Assembly: GCF_007655135.1 (NCBI RefSeq) | Contig: NC_045128.1 | Location: forward strand, 11,718,001-11,782,000 | Source of the DNA: Punica granatum | Taxonomy: Eukaryota > Streptophyta > Magnoliopsida > Myrtales > Lythraceae | DNA: 64,000 nucleotides | Direction of reading: 5' to 3' | Shown here: positions 23,191 through 34,470 of the stretch, in pieces | Layout of the letters: each line of letters opens with the position of its first letter | Position numbering within the stretch: position 1 is the stretch's first letter | Notes under the pieces: generated by a model | The model's input: only the letters and a program-made list of their open reading frames with translations | Told to the model about the DNA's origin: nothing | Database searches by the model: none | Translations under genes and position numbers: made by a program

Positions 23191-25048
23191 TCATTCGGTT
23201 GGAAAGCTGATCTCAAGTGGATGATAGTTGATTAATCATGGTGATCGAAAATATAGGGAATATAAAGGATCATCACTAATTCCAGTTGTTAAGAGGCAGT
23301 TGTAGTATTGTTATTTATTGGGGTTGATGATTCTCACTCCCTTGTAACAATTATCGTAACAATTATCCAACGAGTTTATCTTTTCTTCTTAAACTAATTA
23401 TTTTACTAATACATTGAAAAGAAAATTGAACTAATCCCCCACCCTATGAGGGGTGTCTCGAGTATAGGCAAGTTCGACCTGACATAGAAATAAGAACTTG
23501 AGCTTGAGCTTCGAAATGTAACCTTCTTTTGCACTAAAGATATAAAATATGGGCTTGGGTCACCAATAAGAGGATATATACGTACTTCTACATAGAAGCT
23601 TGATTAATCTTGCGAGCTCGATGAGGTGAGTATTACTTGCTTGAGCTTGGCTCGAGCTCGATGAGGCCATATTGAGTACAAGACTACAAGTTATCATTGA
23701 CTTGATTGCATGTAGCTCACAAGTAGTTCGTCTCACTTACATCCCTACTACCAGCACGCGCGACACCTCCCCCCTCGATTATACAATTCTAGTTTACCAT
23801 TGGATTTCTAGTAGCGATTTACGAAAGTTTAACCAATGGATTTCTTGCAGCATCAGGGCGAGGATGATCCCGGCCTCCACATGGCAAGGCTGGTCTAGGC
23901 ATTCCTTCTTGATGCCGGGGGCAGGCATCACAAGGCTGAGTTAAAACTTTCATTTTCTTTAAAAGAAGCTGAAGAGTTTGAGAAAATTTCATTTAATAAC
24001 GGAGTATTCTGATGTCATCTAATCGGCTCATCTCAACTTCATTTTATAGTTATTAGTTGTTCCTAAAAAAAAATAGTTATTGATATACATCAGAATTTAT
24101 AATCAATAAAAATATATTATATTGGACATATATGACTAATGTTAACTAAATTTTACTAATAGAGTAAGTAGAAATATATAATTACTCATATATAAGTATA
24201 TATTTATTTCAATATTATATTATATCAATTTAATTACATATTAATTTTAGCTTAAATAAAATATTCAATATTATTAAATTTTATGTAGATGGTAAAATTT
24301 TATAAAACTTTCAAAAAATTAAAAATTTAAAATTAACTATATAAGATTAGTCGCACCACTGTATATTATCAAAAGATATATATAAATACATTATGTTATA
24401 TATAAACATATCTTAATATATGTTTATTTTAATACTAGTATTTATGTGATCAGATATTATATTTTTTATCTTAAACAAAAGGTTCAAGATTATCAAATAT
24501 TTATACAGATAATTCTTATTGACCCCTTTTCAATCAATAAATCTGTCAATTTTGTATCAATATTATTCTATTGACTAGGATCGTAAATATTTCTCGGGAA
24601 ATCATTCGGTTCATTTACACATTCGTCTTATGAGGATCATTAGGAGACTTTTCTCTATTTCTTCTATTTCAATGTGATTATCTTATAAGTCAATTGCACT
24701 ATTTACTTGTTCGTTAAGGAACAATCTCCCATATTTTTTTGATTTATTTTTTTGTTACATGTACAAAATTTATCTGGAGCTCCTCTTTGGGATTGCATTA
24801 AAGTTTCAATTCTTTTCTATTTTTTGAAGTTATGAATAACCGGATTCATAATTTTTGTTTGACATAGTTAAAATCTTAGTAATTACAAAAGAATATTAAT
24901 ATATGCCTAGTAAGTATAAATCAAAACATATAAATTAAGATTAAGTTAGAACAATAGGACGCGATCCTCAAGTATCAAAGATGATTCACGAAAGTGCTTT
25001 AGTGTAGATTGTAGTGTTATTTCTTCAATTCGTGTTATTTCTTCAATT
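23191..25048. other. Intergenic, AT-rich
   Basis: 3' flank of the dioxygenase, then very AT-rich DNA (24000-24560) without open frames of note. The 90-codon frame at 23672 has no family resemblance. No gene seen. Confidence 0.6.
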
Positions 25049-25053
25049 CTTCT

Positions 25054-25226
25054 TAATAAAGGATAATATGCAATCATAGTTTTCCATTTATACTTGTTGT
25101 ATATTAGGCATGTAATCAACACGCATTTATGCACTTTCCTAGATGAGTCATGTACAGTGGTTATTTAATCGAATACACAACCTCACCTCATTAGTGAGAA
25201 TTCAGCTATTCTGTGCCTATTCTTTA
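25054..25226 (+). repeat. Copia left LTR (TA...TA ends)
   Basis: Begins taataaagg and ends attcttta, not the usual TG...CA. The boundaries are fixed by the cttct target duplication and by the adjacent PBS. TA..TA termini are a known rare non-canonical class. Confidence 0.85.
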
Positions 25227-25325
25227 TGGTATCAGAGCTTCATTGGGTAACTCCCAACTAGGTGGCTTGCTTCCGCTCCTTCTCCTTAACTCACCTATCC
25301 GTTTCCTGACTTACCTCTCGGCACA

Positions 25326-26910
25326 ATGGCTGAAAATTCATCATCCTCAACTCTTACTACTCTACCTTCTTCTTCCTCAATCTCAACTGTCCTTCCCATA
25401 TCCTTTCCAACTATTCCTATCAAACTCAACCGCAGGAACTGCCTGTATTGGAAAGGAGTAATGACTCCATTGCTCACTATCTATGGACTTCTTGATTACG
25501 TCGAAGGCAGAGTCGTGGCACCAGAGAGAACAACTACTGGAACAGATGGAGCAGTCAGATCTAATCTCGAGTATCTGCAATCAAGGGATAACTTTACCCT
25601 TACCTGCATAATGCTAGCAGTCACAGAAGAAGTCGGGGGTGACAATCCGCTTTGCCAAGACCTCTCATGAAGCCTGGACGTCCTTAGCCACCGCATTCCT
25701 GACCCAAACTGCAGCTCAGGAAGATCTTCTTGATCAACAGTGGCGAGACCTAAAGAAAGGGGACCAATCAATGGCTAAATACATCGGCTCAGTAAAGGAA
25801 CAAGCTTTGAAATATGCTCAGATAGGAAAACCGAAATCACCTGCTGCAATCAACAGACGCATCTACACGGGTCTTGGTCCCGATTGGGAACCAATCGTTC
25901 TCACCCAGTCGGACAGAATGCTCACGATGAGCACTGACGAGCTCCAGTCCCTCCTAGTCGGCCATGAGGAGAGAGGCCTCTACACAGCGGCTCAGAATTC
26001 GCAGATAGCAACACCCTCTCTAGCCCCTCTATTGGGAATCCTCGGTTCAGCTCTGGTTGAAATCCACTATACTAGTGGCCGCGAGAATTAGGGAGGTCGC
26101 GGAAACGGAGGTGGCAAGGGCAACAACAAAGGATGGAAAGGAAAGAGTAAAAGCGGCTCGCAAGGCTCCGGGAGAAACTTCTCTAGTGAAGCATCAAACA
26201 GAGAAGGAGGCTTCTACCCTAATCAGGTCTCGAGTAGACAAGGTGAAGGATTCAGGTCGAACGGGCAAAAAATTCAAAGCTTCGGGTCGGCTATTTATTC
26301 CGGTTCGGGTAAAGTGCACGCGAGTCAGACTCGCGACCCGCGCCTTCTCGTTGGGCCTTTCTCCAACAGGCCCAACTTCACTGATCGCGGCCCAGTATCG
26401 TTTAGCAACCCTTCTTTCAGCCCAACTCAGCATTTTGGGCCTAGACCCATGGTCCTCTGCCAGCTGTGTAACAGGCCCGGTCATACAGCACATTTTTGTC
26501 AGTTTTCTGGTGCTCAGGTTCATCTGGCCCACAGTTCCTCTTCGGGACTTCATGACCTCGACTGGAACATGGACTCAGGTACAACCCATCATGTGACATC
26601 TGATTTTTCAACTCTTAACCTTCATGATGATAACCCCACTTCGGACCATGTCTTCATAGGTGATGGTAAAGCACTCCTGGTCCTACCATCTGGTTCCTCC
26701 ACAATTAAATCTTTCCAACGTCCTTTGCACTTGAATCATATTCTTTTTGCACCCCATATTTCCAAAAAATTAATTTCTATATCAAAGTTTGCCAAGGATA
26801 ATAAATATTCTTTTGAGCTTCATCTGGATTGTTTTCTTGTGAAGGATCTTCATACTCGCCAGGAGCTCATGCGTGGATCGGTTAAGGACGGCCTCTACTA
26901 TTTGCTATGA
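25326..26910 (+). pseudogene. Copia Gag-protease region, broken
   Basis: Gag begins at ATG 25326 (copia-type gag motif with LNRRNCLYWKGVM). A frame change near 25640-25670 moves to a second frame holding the gag middle part (GPDWEPIV, STDELQSLLVGHEERG). TAG at 26089-26091 interrupts it. The same frame then continues through a glycine-rich stretch, a CCHC knuckle (CQLCNRPGHTAHFC) and the protease active site (MDSGTTHH), and reaches the GAG-pre-integrase signature (DGLYYL) before TGA at 26908-26910. At least two lesions. Confidence 0.88.
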
Positions 26911-27800
26911 AAGACCTTGGTCCACTTCATTTCTTTCTTGGCGTGGAAGCTCGCAGGAATTCAACTAAACTCTATTTCACTCAGTCCAAGTATATCCATG
27001 ATATTCTTGCTCGCACTTCTATGCTAGAGTGCAAGCCCATTAACTCACCTGTCACTACAAGGTCCCGGCTATCTCTTCATGATGGATCTTCTTTCGAAGA
27101 TCCCTCACTCTACAGAAGTGTAGTGGGCAGTTTACAGTATCTTTCTCTGACTAGACCTGACATTGCCTATACAGTTAATCAGGTTTGTCAGTTCATGCAT
27201 TGTCCCTCCACTACTCATTGGCAGGCCGTGAAAAGAATCTTGCAGTATCCAAAGGGAACCATCACTGGTGGACTTCATATTCATCCCAGTTCCACGTCAT
27301 CTATTCATGGATTTTCTGATGCAAATTGGGCCGGGAATCCTGATGATCGCCGCTCAGTTAGTGGTTTTGTGATATTTCTTGGATCCAATCCAGTATCCTG
27401 GAGCTCCAAGAAACAGCGGATTGTTGCTCGGTCCAGTACTAAGTCTGAGTATAAAAGTCTTGCAAATGCCACTGCTGAGATCTTATGGTTACAGTCTCTT
27501 CTTAAAGAATTAGGAATCTCTCAACATCACCCTCCCACTCTTTGGTGTGATAACATTTCGGCGATCTATCTTACAGTGAATCCTATCTTTCATGCAAGAA
27601 CTAAGCACATTGAGATTGATTATCACTTTGTGCGAGAGAGATTCCTACGCCGGCAACTTCTAATTCGGTTTATCAACTCCTCTGATCAGCTAGCTAATGG
27701 ACTCACAAAGGGTTTATCTTCGTCCCGCTTTTTTGATATTCGATCCAAGCTTCACGTGGAGATATCCCCATTCGGCTTGCAGGGGAGTAATAAAGGATAA
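26907..27800 (+). CDS. Copia RT C-terminus plus RNase H fragment
   Basis: A 297-codon open frame that begins exactly where intact copia elements have the segment just after the YVDD motif (MKDLGPLHFFLGVEA). It continues through the connection region (SLTRPDIAYTVNQVCQFM) and RNase H (GFSDANWAG, STKSEYKSLA, HIEIDYHFVRE). The RT active site is missing, so no polymerase activity is expected. Its ATG overlaps the upstream TGA as ATGA, a chance product of the deletion junction. Confidence 0.85.
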   Translation: MKDLGPLHFFLGVEARRNSTKLYFTQSKYIHDILARTSMLECKPINSPVTTRSRLSLHDGSSFEDPSLYRSVVGSLQYLSLTRPDIAYTVNQVCQFMHCPSTTHWQAVKRILQYPKGTITGGLHIHPSSTSSIHGFSDANWAGNPDDRRSVSGFVIFLGSNPVSWSSKKQRIVARSSTKSEYKSLANATAEILWLQSLLKELGISQHHPPTLWCDNISAIYLTVNPIFHARTKHIEIDYHFVRERFLRRQLLIRFINSSDQLANGLTKGLSSSRFFDIRSKLHVEISPFGLQGSNKG

Positions 27801-27963
27801 TATGCAATCATAGTTTTCCATTTATACTTGTTGTATATTAGGCATGTAATCAATACACATTTATGCACTTTCCTAGATGAGTCATGTACAGTGCTTATTT
27901 AATCGAATACACACACACCTCACCTCATTAGTAAGGATTCAGCTATTCTGTGCCGATTCTTTA
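27788..27963 (+). repeat. Copia right LTR
   Basis: 176 bp, nearly identical to the left LTR. Differences include a short (AC)n expansion near 27910, so the insertion is fairly young. Confidence 0.88.
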
Positions 27964-28186
27964 CTTCTCAACAATACATTGAATAAATTTTTTCTTCCTT
28001 TGCTGACCGTAAAAATTTAGATAGTTAGAATGAAAAGATAAGAAGGAAAAGAAAAAAATTGGCTTTTTATAATGTTGCAAATGTAAAGGTTGGAGAAGAG
28101 GCTTTTCTTTTCTTTTTCATGAAAACCGTTGGAGCAATCTGGAAATTGGAAAAGTTGAATTTGCCAATTTGGTTGTAAGAATCATC

Positions 28187-28377
28187 GGTGCGTTTGGTTT
28201 CAGAGTTAAAGTAACTTTGATTTTGATTGTGGAAAAGGACAAATGTTGTGTAGTGTATTGAATTAAAGTTAAAGTTAAAATTTTTTACTTGGGAAATGTG
28301 TATTTTTGTTGTGTAGTGAGTTGAATTAAAGTTAAAGTTAAAATTTTTGTGATTTTAACCCTGAAAACAAACGGGCC
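28187..28377. mobile_element. Short MITE (ggtgcgtttggtt ends)
   Basis: Left end ggtgcgtttggtttcagag; right end in reverse ggcccgtttgttttcaggg; both lead into gttaaa. It is 191 bp and carries an internal duplication of gaattaaagttaaagtt. The flanks (gaatcatc and aataatat) do not form a clean duplication, so hAT or Harbinger origin is open. Confidence 0.65.
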
Positions 28378-28639
28378 AATAATATCTATATGTAATAGGG
28401 TTAATTGCTGGAAAAAAAGCATCAACTTTGCACTTATTCCGGTTTTTAGCAGGAACTTTTCATAATTGGTCAAAAAGGCATGCAATTACATCCTCCGTGA
28501 GATGAAGTTATGGTTTACTGAAGCTAATGGAGGAGAAGATGGAAGTTACTGAGATGAAGCTCAAGGCATGGGAAGACAAAATTGCTGCTCTAGAATTGAG
28601 CATTCAGTAATATTATAAGATGAGGACTAGAAAGGAGAA

Positions 28640-29419
28640 TTGAATAAACTAAACTGAATCTACATATTGATTCATCTTGTTTGTATACATAGGATGACCT
28701 TTTCATGACTTCCAAATTAACTTGAAGTTATAGTTGTCAGTAAACCATAACTTCATTTTAGTTTGCCAGCAAGATGATCAAAAGATTCGCATCAGAAGAT
28801 TGGCATGTCCATGTTCCTAGGCATATACAAATGCTAACCTCCCTAATCTACCAGGCATTAACAGTTTTCAAGCTAAATAAACATCCAAACTATATAGCCA
28901 TCCAACTCCAAAATGCACATCCACCTTATCCACCTTCCACCAACTCTAAAATATACATATATTCAGTAACCTAATCCATCCTATTCAGCCTTGAAGATGA
29001 TGCTTTAAAGCTCTATTGACTGGCATGTTGTTGCTGAGGGTGTTGATTCTGGTTGTCTTGCATCTGCAGTTGATGAATCAACATTGGAGAAGTAAATTGA
29101 CCACCGTATGTTCCATGATAATAGGTTCTTACTGGTTTACTAGGCATCTGCATCGTACAGTTGGTTACAAATTAAGAGTTGAACTTGAATTTTATCAAGA
29201 TAATGTTAGAGCAAGTGCTTGGCTTACATGGACATATGTATTCCCCAATTCGGAGCTAGACAACACTCCCCCATCCTCTAGCTGCCATTGCCTTCTTTCT
29301 CATCACAGTTCTCCCCATGAAGTTATTGTTTACTGACAACTATAACTTCATGGTAGTTTGGAAGTCATGAAAAGATCATCCTATGTATACAAACAAGATA
29401 AATCAATAGGTTTATTCAG
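28640..29419. repeat. Fold-back repeat, about 110-bp arms
   Basis: 28640-28756 and 29317-29419 match in reverse: cttgtttgtatacatagg, ttttcatgacttccaa, gaagttatagttgtcag. The left arm has about 14 extra bases. A third, shorter copy of the arm tip is near 28500. The loop codes for nothing I know. Target duplications are not evident. Confidence 0.7.
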
Positions 29420-29425
29420 TTGGGA

Positions 29426-30525
29426 CCAAATTGATCTCCCTAGGAACCAAAGTAATGCAGATTTTATGCAGGGGACCAAGGTGATGCAACTTGCATAATT
29501 CAGGGACTAAATTGATAGTTTATTCCTATAAAATATATCCTAACCAATAGAAAAAAAAAAGGATTATAAGCGTAAAAATGACCATTTGACTTTTCTCGCA
29601 CTCTCTATGCTAAAAAGGACCAAAAACACTCCGACAATTGCTCACTCACACATGAAACTTCGTGAGCAGTTTTTCATGTAACAGAAAATTGCCTTCTGCC
29701 CTTCTATGCATTTTGTCACGAAGGCAGTTTAGCTCCCCACTCCCCTATAACTGCACCCCATTACTTCTTCCTCCACGTCCTCTCTTTATCTTTGATCTCG
29801 CAGCAACAAAAAGAACGTCCAAGCATTGCATTTTAGTACGTAGAATCATCCATCCACTCAAATATTCATTTCAGGTTGATGCTTTATTCTCTTCCTGCGC
29901 TGTAGGAAGAGATTTCAACTGTTTCGCCACAGTAGGAATCAAGAGGACACCTCCATTCCGACAACAAAAGGTTCCTTTCTCTTTCTATGTATCTTTTTTT
30001 CTCTCTTGCGTGCAATCCATATTCAATAGTTGCAGCATTTCGTGGACGGTTCCGGGAACCGAAGGATTGTTTCTCTGTCTCCCTCCCATCGTTGTCTGCT
30101 CAAAACAAGCACGCTGTCGCACTTTCAAACGTTGATATCAGCCTGGTCATCAATTCTCTTGCGTGCTTGAGCATTTCATTGCCGCTTCCAAATTGTGCAG
30201 CGGAGAATTCGATTCTGCCGATTAATTAAAGGTTTCATTCTCTTTCTCTGTCTCTGTCCCTCTAGCTCTATCTCTTTCATCCGCTGTGGTTGCTCATTCT
30301 CAGTTCAATACAGGCACACTCTCGAGTGAAGCTCCCGGTTCAAAAACCTCACGCAAACCAAACATATATAAGTTGAACTGCTGGACGTTTTGGAGTCGAG
30401 GAAGCAGGTGCGACTCTTTAAATCGATCGACTTTGATTCCATCACAGAATTCCTTTTCACTCTGCTTTCTCATTACTCAAACGTTCTCTACACAAAGAGA
30501 CGGTGAAAACTGTACTGTACCCTAT
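29426..30525. other. No supported gene; one long open frame
   Basis: Holds a 157-codon frame on + at 29662-30135. It is rich in Ser, Phe, Cys and Leu, with no motif or homology I recognise. The region reads like 5' leader or retroelement DNA (pyrimidine-rich tracts such as tctctttctctgtctctg). I would not annotate a protein. Confidence 0.4.
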
Positions 30526-30534
30526 ATTATAAAA

Positions 30535-30877
30535 GGGTTTTTACTCCAAATGGCTCATGGTTTACCCATTTTATCAAATCTATCTTATGTTTTTTTGGTC
30601 AAATCTATCATGTGATTTACTTTTTGCATCAAATCTATTCCGCCGTTATCTTTTCCGTCGACATTTAACTGCCGTGTTAACGTGGCAAGTGGAGAGATAG
30701 TGGGCCACACTTGCCACGTGGGCGCCACGTCAGCACGACCGTTAGATGTCGGTGGAAAATATAATGCCGGGATATATTTGACGCAAAAAGTAAACCATAT
30801 TATAGATTTGACAAAAAAAAACATATGATAGATTTGAAAAAACGGGTCAACCATGGGCCATTTTAGGTAAATTTCCC
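30535..30877. mobile_element. Mutator-type MITE with 9-bp target duplication
   Basis: 343 bp with about 140-bp inverted arms: left gggtttttactccaaatgg; right in reverse gggaaatttacctaaaatgg. Both arms share catggtt, tcaaatctat and ggtttactttttgc-like blocks. It is flanked by exact 9-bp copies of attataaaa (30526-30534 and 30878-30886). The duplication length places it with Mutator-derived MITEs. Non-coding. Confidence 0.9.
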
Positions 30878-31029
30878 ATTATAAAATGCCTAATTATTAC
30901 AGTCTTCCATTTTTTCACCAACTCTAAGGACGATGATCTCTCGGAGAAATCGAGATACCATAAAGGATTCCATTTATGCAAATTTAGGAAACGAGGAACT
31001 AAAAAAGTTTTCTATAAGTCAATTTACAA

Positions 31030-31191
31030 TCAAAAGAGAATGTAGCGTAGTTGTGCACATCTCGTCTGTTGACCTGGAGGTTACAAGTTCGATATCTAGT
31101 GGGATTTCCTGTGTCAATTTATTAATTATTTAAGATTTATCTTTCTTTGTACTAGGTTTTAAGCCTCATTTGTAAACGAAAAAAAAAAGTT
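31030..31191 (+). mobile_element. SINE with 13-bp target duplication
   Basis: Flanked by agtcaatttacaa (31017-31029) and agtcaattcacaa (31192-31204), one mismatch. Inside are an A-box-like tagcgtagttgtgc, a B-box-like ggttacaagttcgat, and an A-rich 3' end. Long target duplications plus an A-tail are the mark of LINE-assisted retroposition. A relative lies on - at 51523-51680. Confidence 0.75.
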
Positions 31192-31599
31192 AGTCAATTC
31201 ACAAGATTTGAATGCGTTTGTAAAAATTCTCTTGGTCTAATGTAATTGTATGATTCTGTTTGCAACAATTTATTCGGTCCAAAATTTTTTTTTACTTAAT
31301 TCTTCGTTTGACTATAAGTATAATGAAATAAAAACCATAATGGCTAATAAACTGATTCGAATAGTCTCACCATAAATATCAAACTTGAACCTATTAGTTA
31401 TTTAGCGAGATGGTGCGCTACTGCAGAATACCCTCTTTGACTATTATTATTATTATTATTATTTCTTATTTCTTATTTATTTTTTATTTTTTATTTTTAA
31501 TGAATGTGCAAGGCTCAACATAGATGGCCTACTTTAATTCGCCCATGAGGGGATTAGGCTGGGCCTTTAGATAGATATCCCAGACCGGAAAAACAAAAC

Positions 31600-31601
<2 letters not shown>

Positions 31602-31641
<40 letters not shown>
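31602..31641. repeat. (TA)n microsatellite
   Basis: About 20 TA units. Similar tracts occur at 5516, 6653, 7103, 7757, 10134, 32412, 50658, 58000 and 63460. Confidence 0.95.
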
Positions 31642-31644
<3 letters not shown>

Positions 31645-31689
31645 AAAGCCGATCACGCCTGATATATCCTCATTGTATAGCCTGACACT

Positions 31690-32409
31690 AATAACATTTG
31701 CCACCCGAAAGAAATTCATGTAAGATGATTATTTGTATAGAAAGCAAAAATTAGATATCAGAAAAAAATGTTTCAAGGATAATAATAGTAACGGGTTTTT
31801 TTATATTAATTTGCTATAAATTGGTTTATGATCAAACTAATTATTATAATTAATTGAATTTGAAACACTTATAAGCGGATTTAGAGAAGCTCAAATTGCC
31901 AAGGAGTCAGATCGTGACAACTCATATTTTCCCATATTTTATTTGTCGCCATAGTGGTATGTATTAGTTTCTCATTACCGTTCTTTTTTTTTTCCCCTTC
32001 TCTTTTTGGCTTTTACTTTGGTGTTAGGTGGGTGTGGAGTCAACTAAAAAGCAAGAATGAAGACTTCTCATATTAGAGCATGTACTGTCCCTTCTATCAA
32101 GTAATTTCACTGTATGCTAGTAAAACATATCATTTTATATTATTCTTTAATTGCATTTATTCTTCGATAGATTCTTTCATGCAATTATCTTTTAGCTAAT
32201 AAGGTGGATGGAGCTGGCTTAATATAATTTAGGTTATTTATAACTTGAATACGTTTTTATAAATTTGTACTTTCAATTGATTCTTAATTTTTCAAAAAAA
32301 AAAACTTTCTTGAGAGTTTGATAACAAAATGGATCACATAGCTTTATAAAAATAAGTGGAATCACGGTTTATTTATATTTTATTATTATACAATTACATT
32401 CTAAGTAAG

Positions 32410-32440
<31 letters not shown>

Positions 32441-33450
32441 GCCCTCCAATCTATATCGTGTAACAACCTTATAATAAAGATAAATCAAATAATTGAAGAA
32501 CGTTATATAAGACTTGACTTTTAGCTTTCTTTAGCTAAATATATATTTTGAAGGATATATAATCAAAAATTTTCATACATTTATATGAAGAGTGTAGAAA
32601 TATAAATTAATTTTCATTATTTAACTTAAAAACAAATTAATTTAATCAACCCGTGCAAAGCACAGGTGAATAACTAGTTAAACAAATAAAGAGAACATAT
32701 AGGAAAAATAATTGGGTTCATTACATCTCTACCTCCCTTGACCGAACAAGAAAGGAGAGAAGCGATGTCTATAAGACCAAAATGCCTATAAGATGATGGG
32801 CCAGAAAGTTCACCCATCGACGGCGGGTGGCCCGCAAGGTCCCCCAGCGGCCTCTTCCCCCAATCTTATAGGCGATTTTCTTTAGAATTTCTTTTAATAT
32901 TAGAGGGTATGTACGGGTTTCACCAGCAGTCACCTCTCCCATCTGAGATTGCCAACGACCATTGGAATCATGACCTCGGTTATTTGAGGGATGGTGGCAA
33001 CTAACAAGGCCCCAGCCCTGCGAAATCGAGAAAAATAGTCTCCTTATGTGAGTTTTCTTTTAAGTTTTAAATTTTCTTGAATTTTAAAAAATAATTTTTA
33101 ATTAATTTCTTTTTTTGTTTTTGAGGAAAACGTATTATGTTAACGTGCACCAACTCTTAAACATATCAAGGATAAAATTGATAAAAAGATTTAGGAGGAA
33201 AGTATAAAAATAGCTTAATATAGACTATTGAGATTTACCCCCCAAAAAAATTGACTATTGAGGAAAAAAATCACGGTTTCCTTTCCGAAGTAATTAAAGG
33301 GCTGATAATGACGAAGATGCAACCACTAGGGTGAAATAAGAGTTTCTTTTTATTATTTTTATGAAACGGTGAAATAAGATTTAACTATCTTACTTGGATA
33401 GATTCTACTGATTCAACATCTCTTAATCTTAATTAATATTTCAAGTTGGA
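31690..33450 (-). repeat. Inverted segmental repeat, arm 2
   Basis: Reverse-strand relative of 5030-5500 (matches at 32720-33450) and of 6540-6630 (matches at 31690-31775). The middle part, where the RING-H2 gene sits in arm 1, has no RING sequence here. The intact RING-H2 gene is 4.4 kb further on at 38 kb. No gene recognised inside. Confidence 0.7.
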
Positions 33451-33490
33451 CGGATTCTATTCGAACTTTCAAATATCAGCGGTGCATATT

Positions 33491-33508
33491 GGGGGGGGGG
33501 GGGGGGGG
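33491..33508 (+). repeat. 18-base G run
   Basis: Eighteen consecutive G. It can form G-quadruplex and is a likely site of sequencing length error. Confidence 0.9.
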
Positions 33509-34079
33509 TGGAAGGAAAGAGTTAGCCTCGGCCAAGGCATGGCAACCGTATACGTAAAACCATATTTTGATCTTTCTCAGCGATCAACAGCTGGTTGCCC
33601 CAGCCCTCTGTAATTCCATAATCTATCCTAATGAAGTGCTTTTTCACAAGTATTGCTTTTAAGTATGTCGTTGAACGTCACAATTACGCCTAAATATCTC
33701 CCTTTGCACAACATATATGAGATTTGAGAGGTTATATATAATTTCTCCTTCTCAGTCCTAGCATCCTTGCTACGATCACGTGTATAAATTCAAATACTTC
33801 TCAACGATCTCAGCTTGCCGCTTGCAGATAGATTTGAATATAATATGCTTGTAGCTATCAGATCGGATGGTTCTGGGCCAAAGTCAGATGCTAGATAAGG
33901 TATAGCTTTTGTGAGGCCCAAAAATTTATGTTGCCTCACAGAATGGGAATTTAAAGATTGTGTTCGAAAAGTAGGATTTGGAGGGAAATGTAGTATTGTA
34001 GGATGCGAAATGATGCAATTTTGGTAGTCATCCATTTGCTTGATAATCATAAAATTCAGTGAAAAATATTCCCTGTTGC

Positions 34080-34470
34080 CTCACACAGTGGGAATTTAGT
34101 CTTACTGTTGTGAATTAGTCATCTGCAAACATGAATTACAGTCATCATCTTTTACTTCAAGAGTGATAAGGATAGGAAGAAGGGAAAAATGGGGTTTGAT
34201 GGGCTTCATTATAAGGGCTCCCGAAAAGATCTGTATAATGAAAGTCCAAAGAAAGCTCAGTCGAAACACAAGCCCACGAGTCCATCCAAGAGCAGTTATC
34301 TCCCTCCATGCTCTATAAATAAGAACGATCTGCCCCCAGAAAGGGGGGCTCCGGTCTGAATCCGACACAGTTAAGCACCCTCATAGGATACCCGACATCA
34401 TTTGGCGCCGTCTGTGGGAATGTGACGTAAGGTGATGTCTCCGGCTTTGTCTTCGTTGATGTTTCCCCTT
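34080..34470 (+). repeat. Ty3/gypsy 5' LTR end with primer-binding site
   Basis: The LTR-like sequence ends cccgacatca at 34400 and is followed by tttggcgccgtctgtggga, the typical primer-binding site of many plant gypsy elements. A start codon at 34434 follows but soon hits a stop. The element body is not found downstream, so only a 5' remnant is present. Confidence 0.6.

Larger units (their letters stand above)
25054..27963 (+). mobile_element. Ty1/copia element with internal deletion
   Basis: A 2910-bp element bounded by 173- and 176-bp LTRs and a 5-bp target duplication cttct (25049-25053 and 27964-27968). The primer-binding site tggtatcagagc starts at 25227, directly after the left LTR (initiator-Met tRNA type). 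The polypurine tract aggggag precedes the right LTR. Coding order is Gag, zinc knuckle, protease start, then a jump to the end of RT plus RNase H. Integrase and the RT palm are gone, so it cannot move by itself. The gene order kept and the PBS both support copia. Confidence 0.93.

Noticed and set aside
26904..26910. ATGA overlap as translational coupling in the copia element
   Set aside because: It sits exactly at the internal deletion junction, so it is accidental.
29662..30135. 157-codon frame on +
   Set aside because: No motif, unusual Cys/Ser/Phe composition, pyrimidine-rich DNA; kept only as a note in the region entry.
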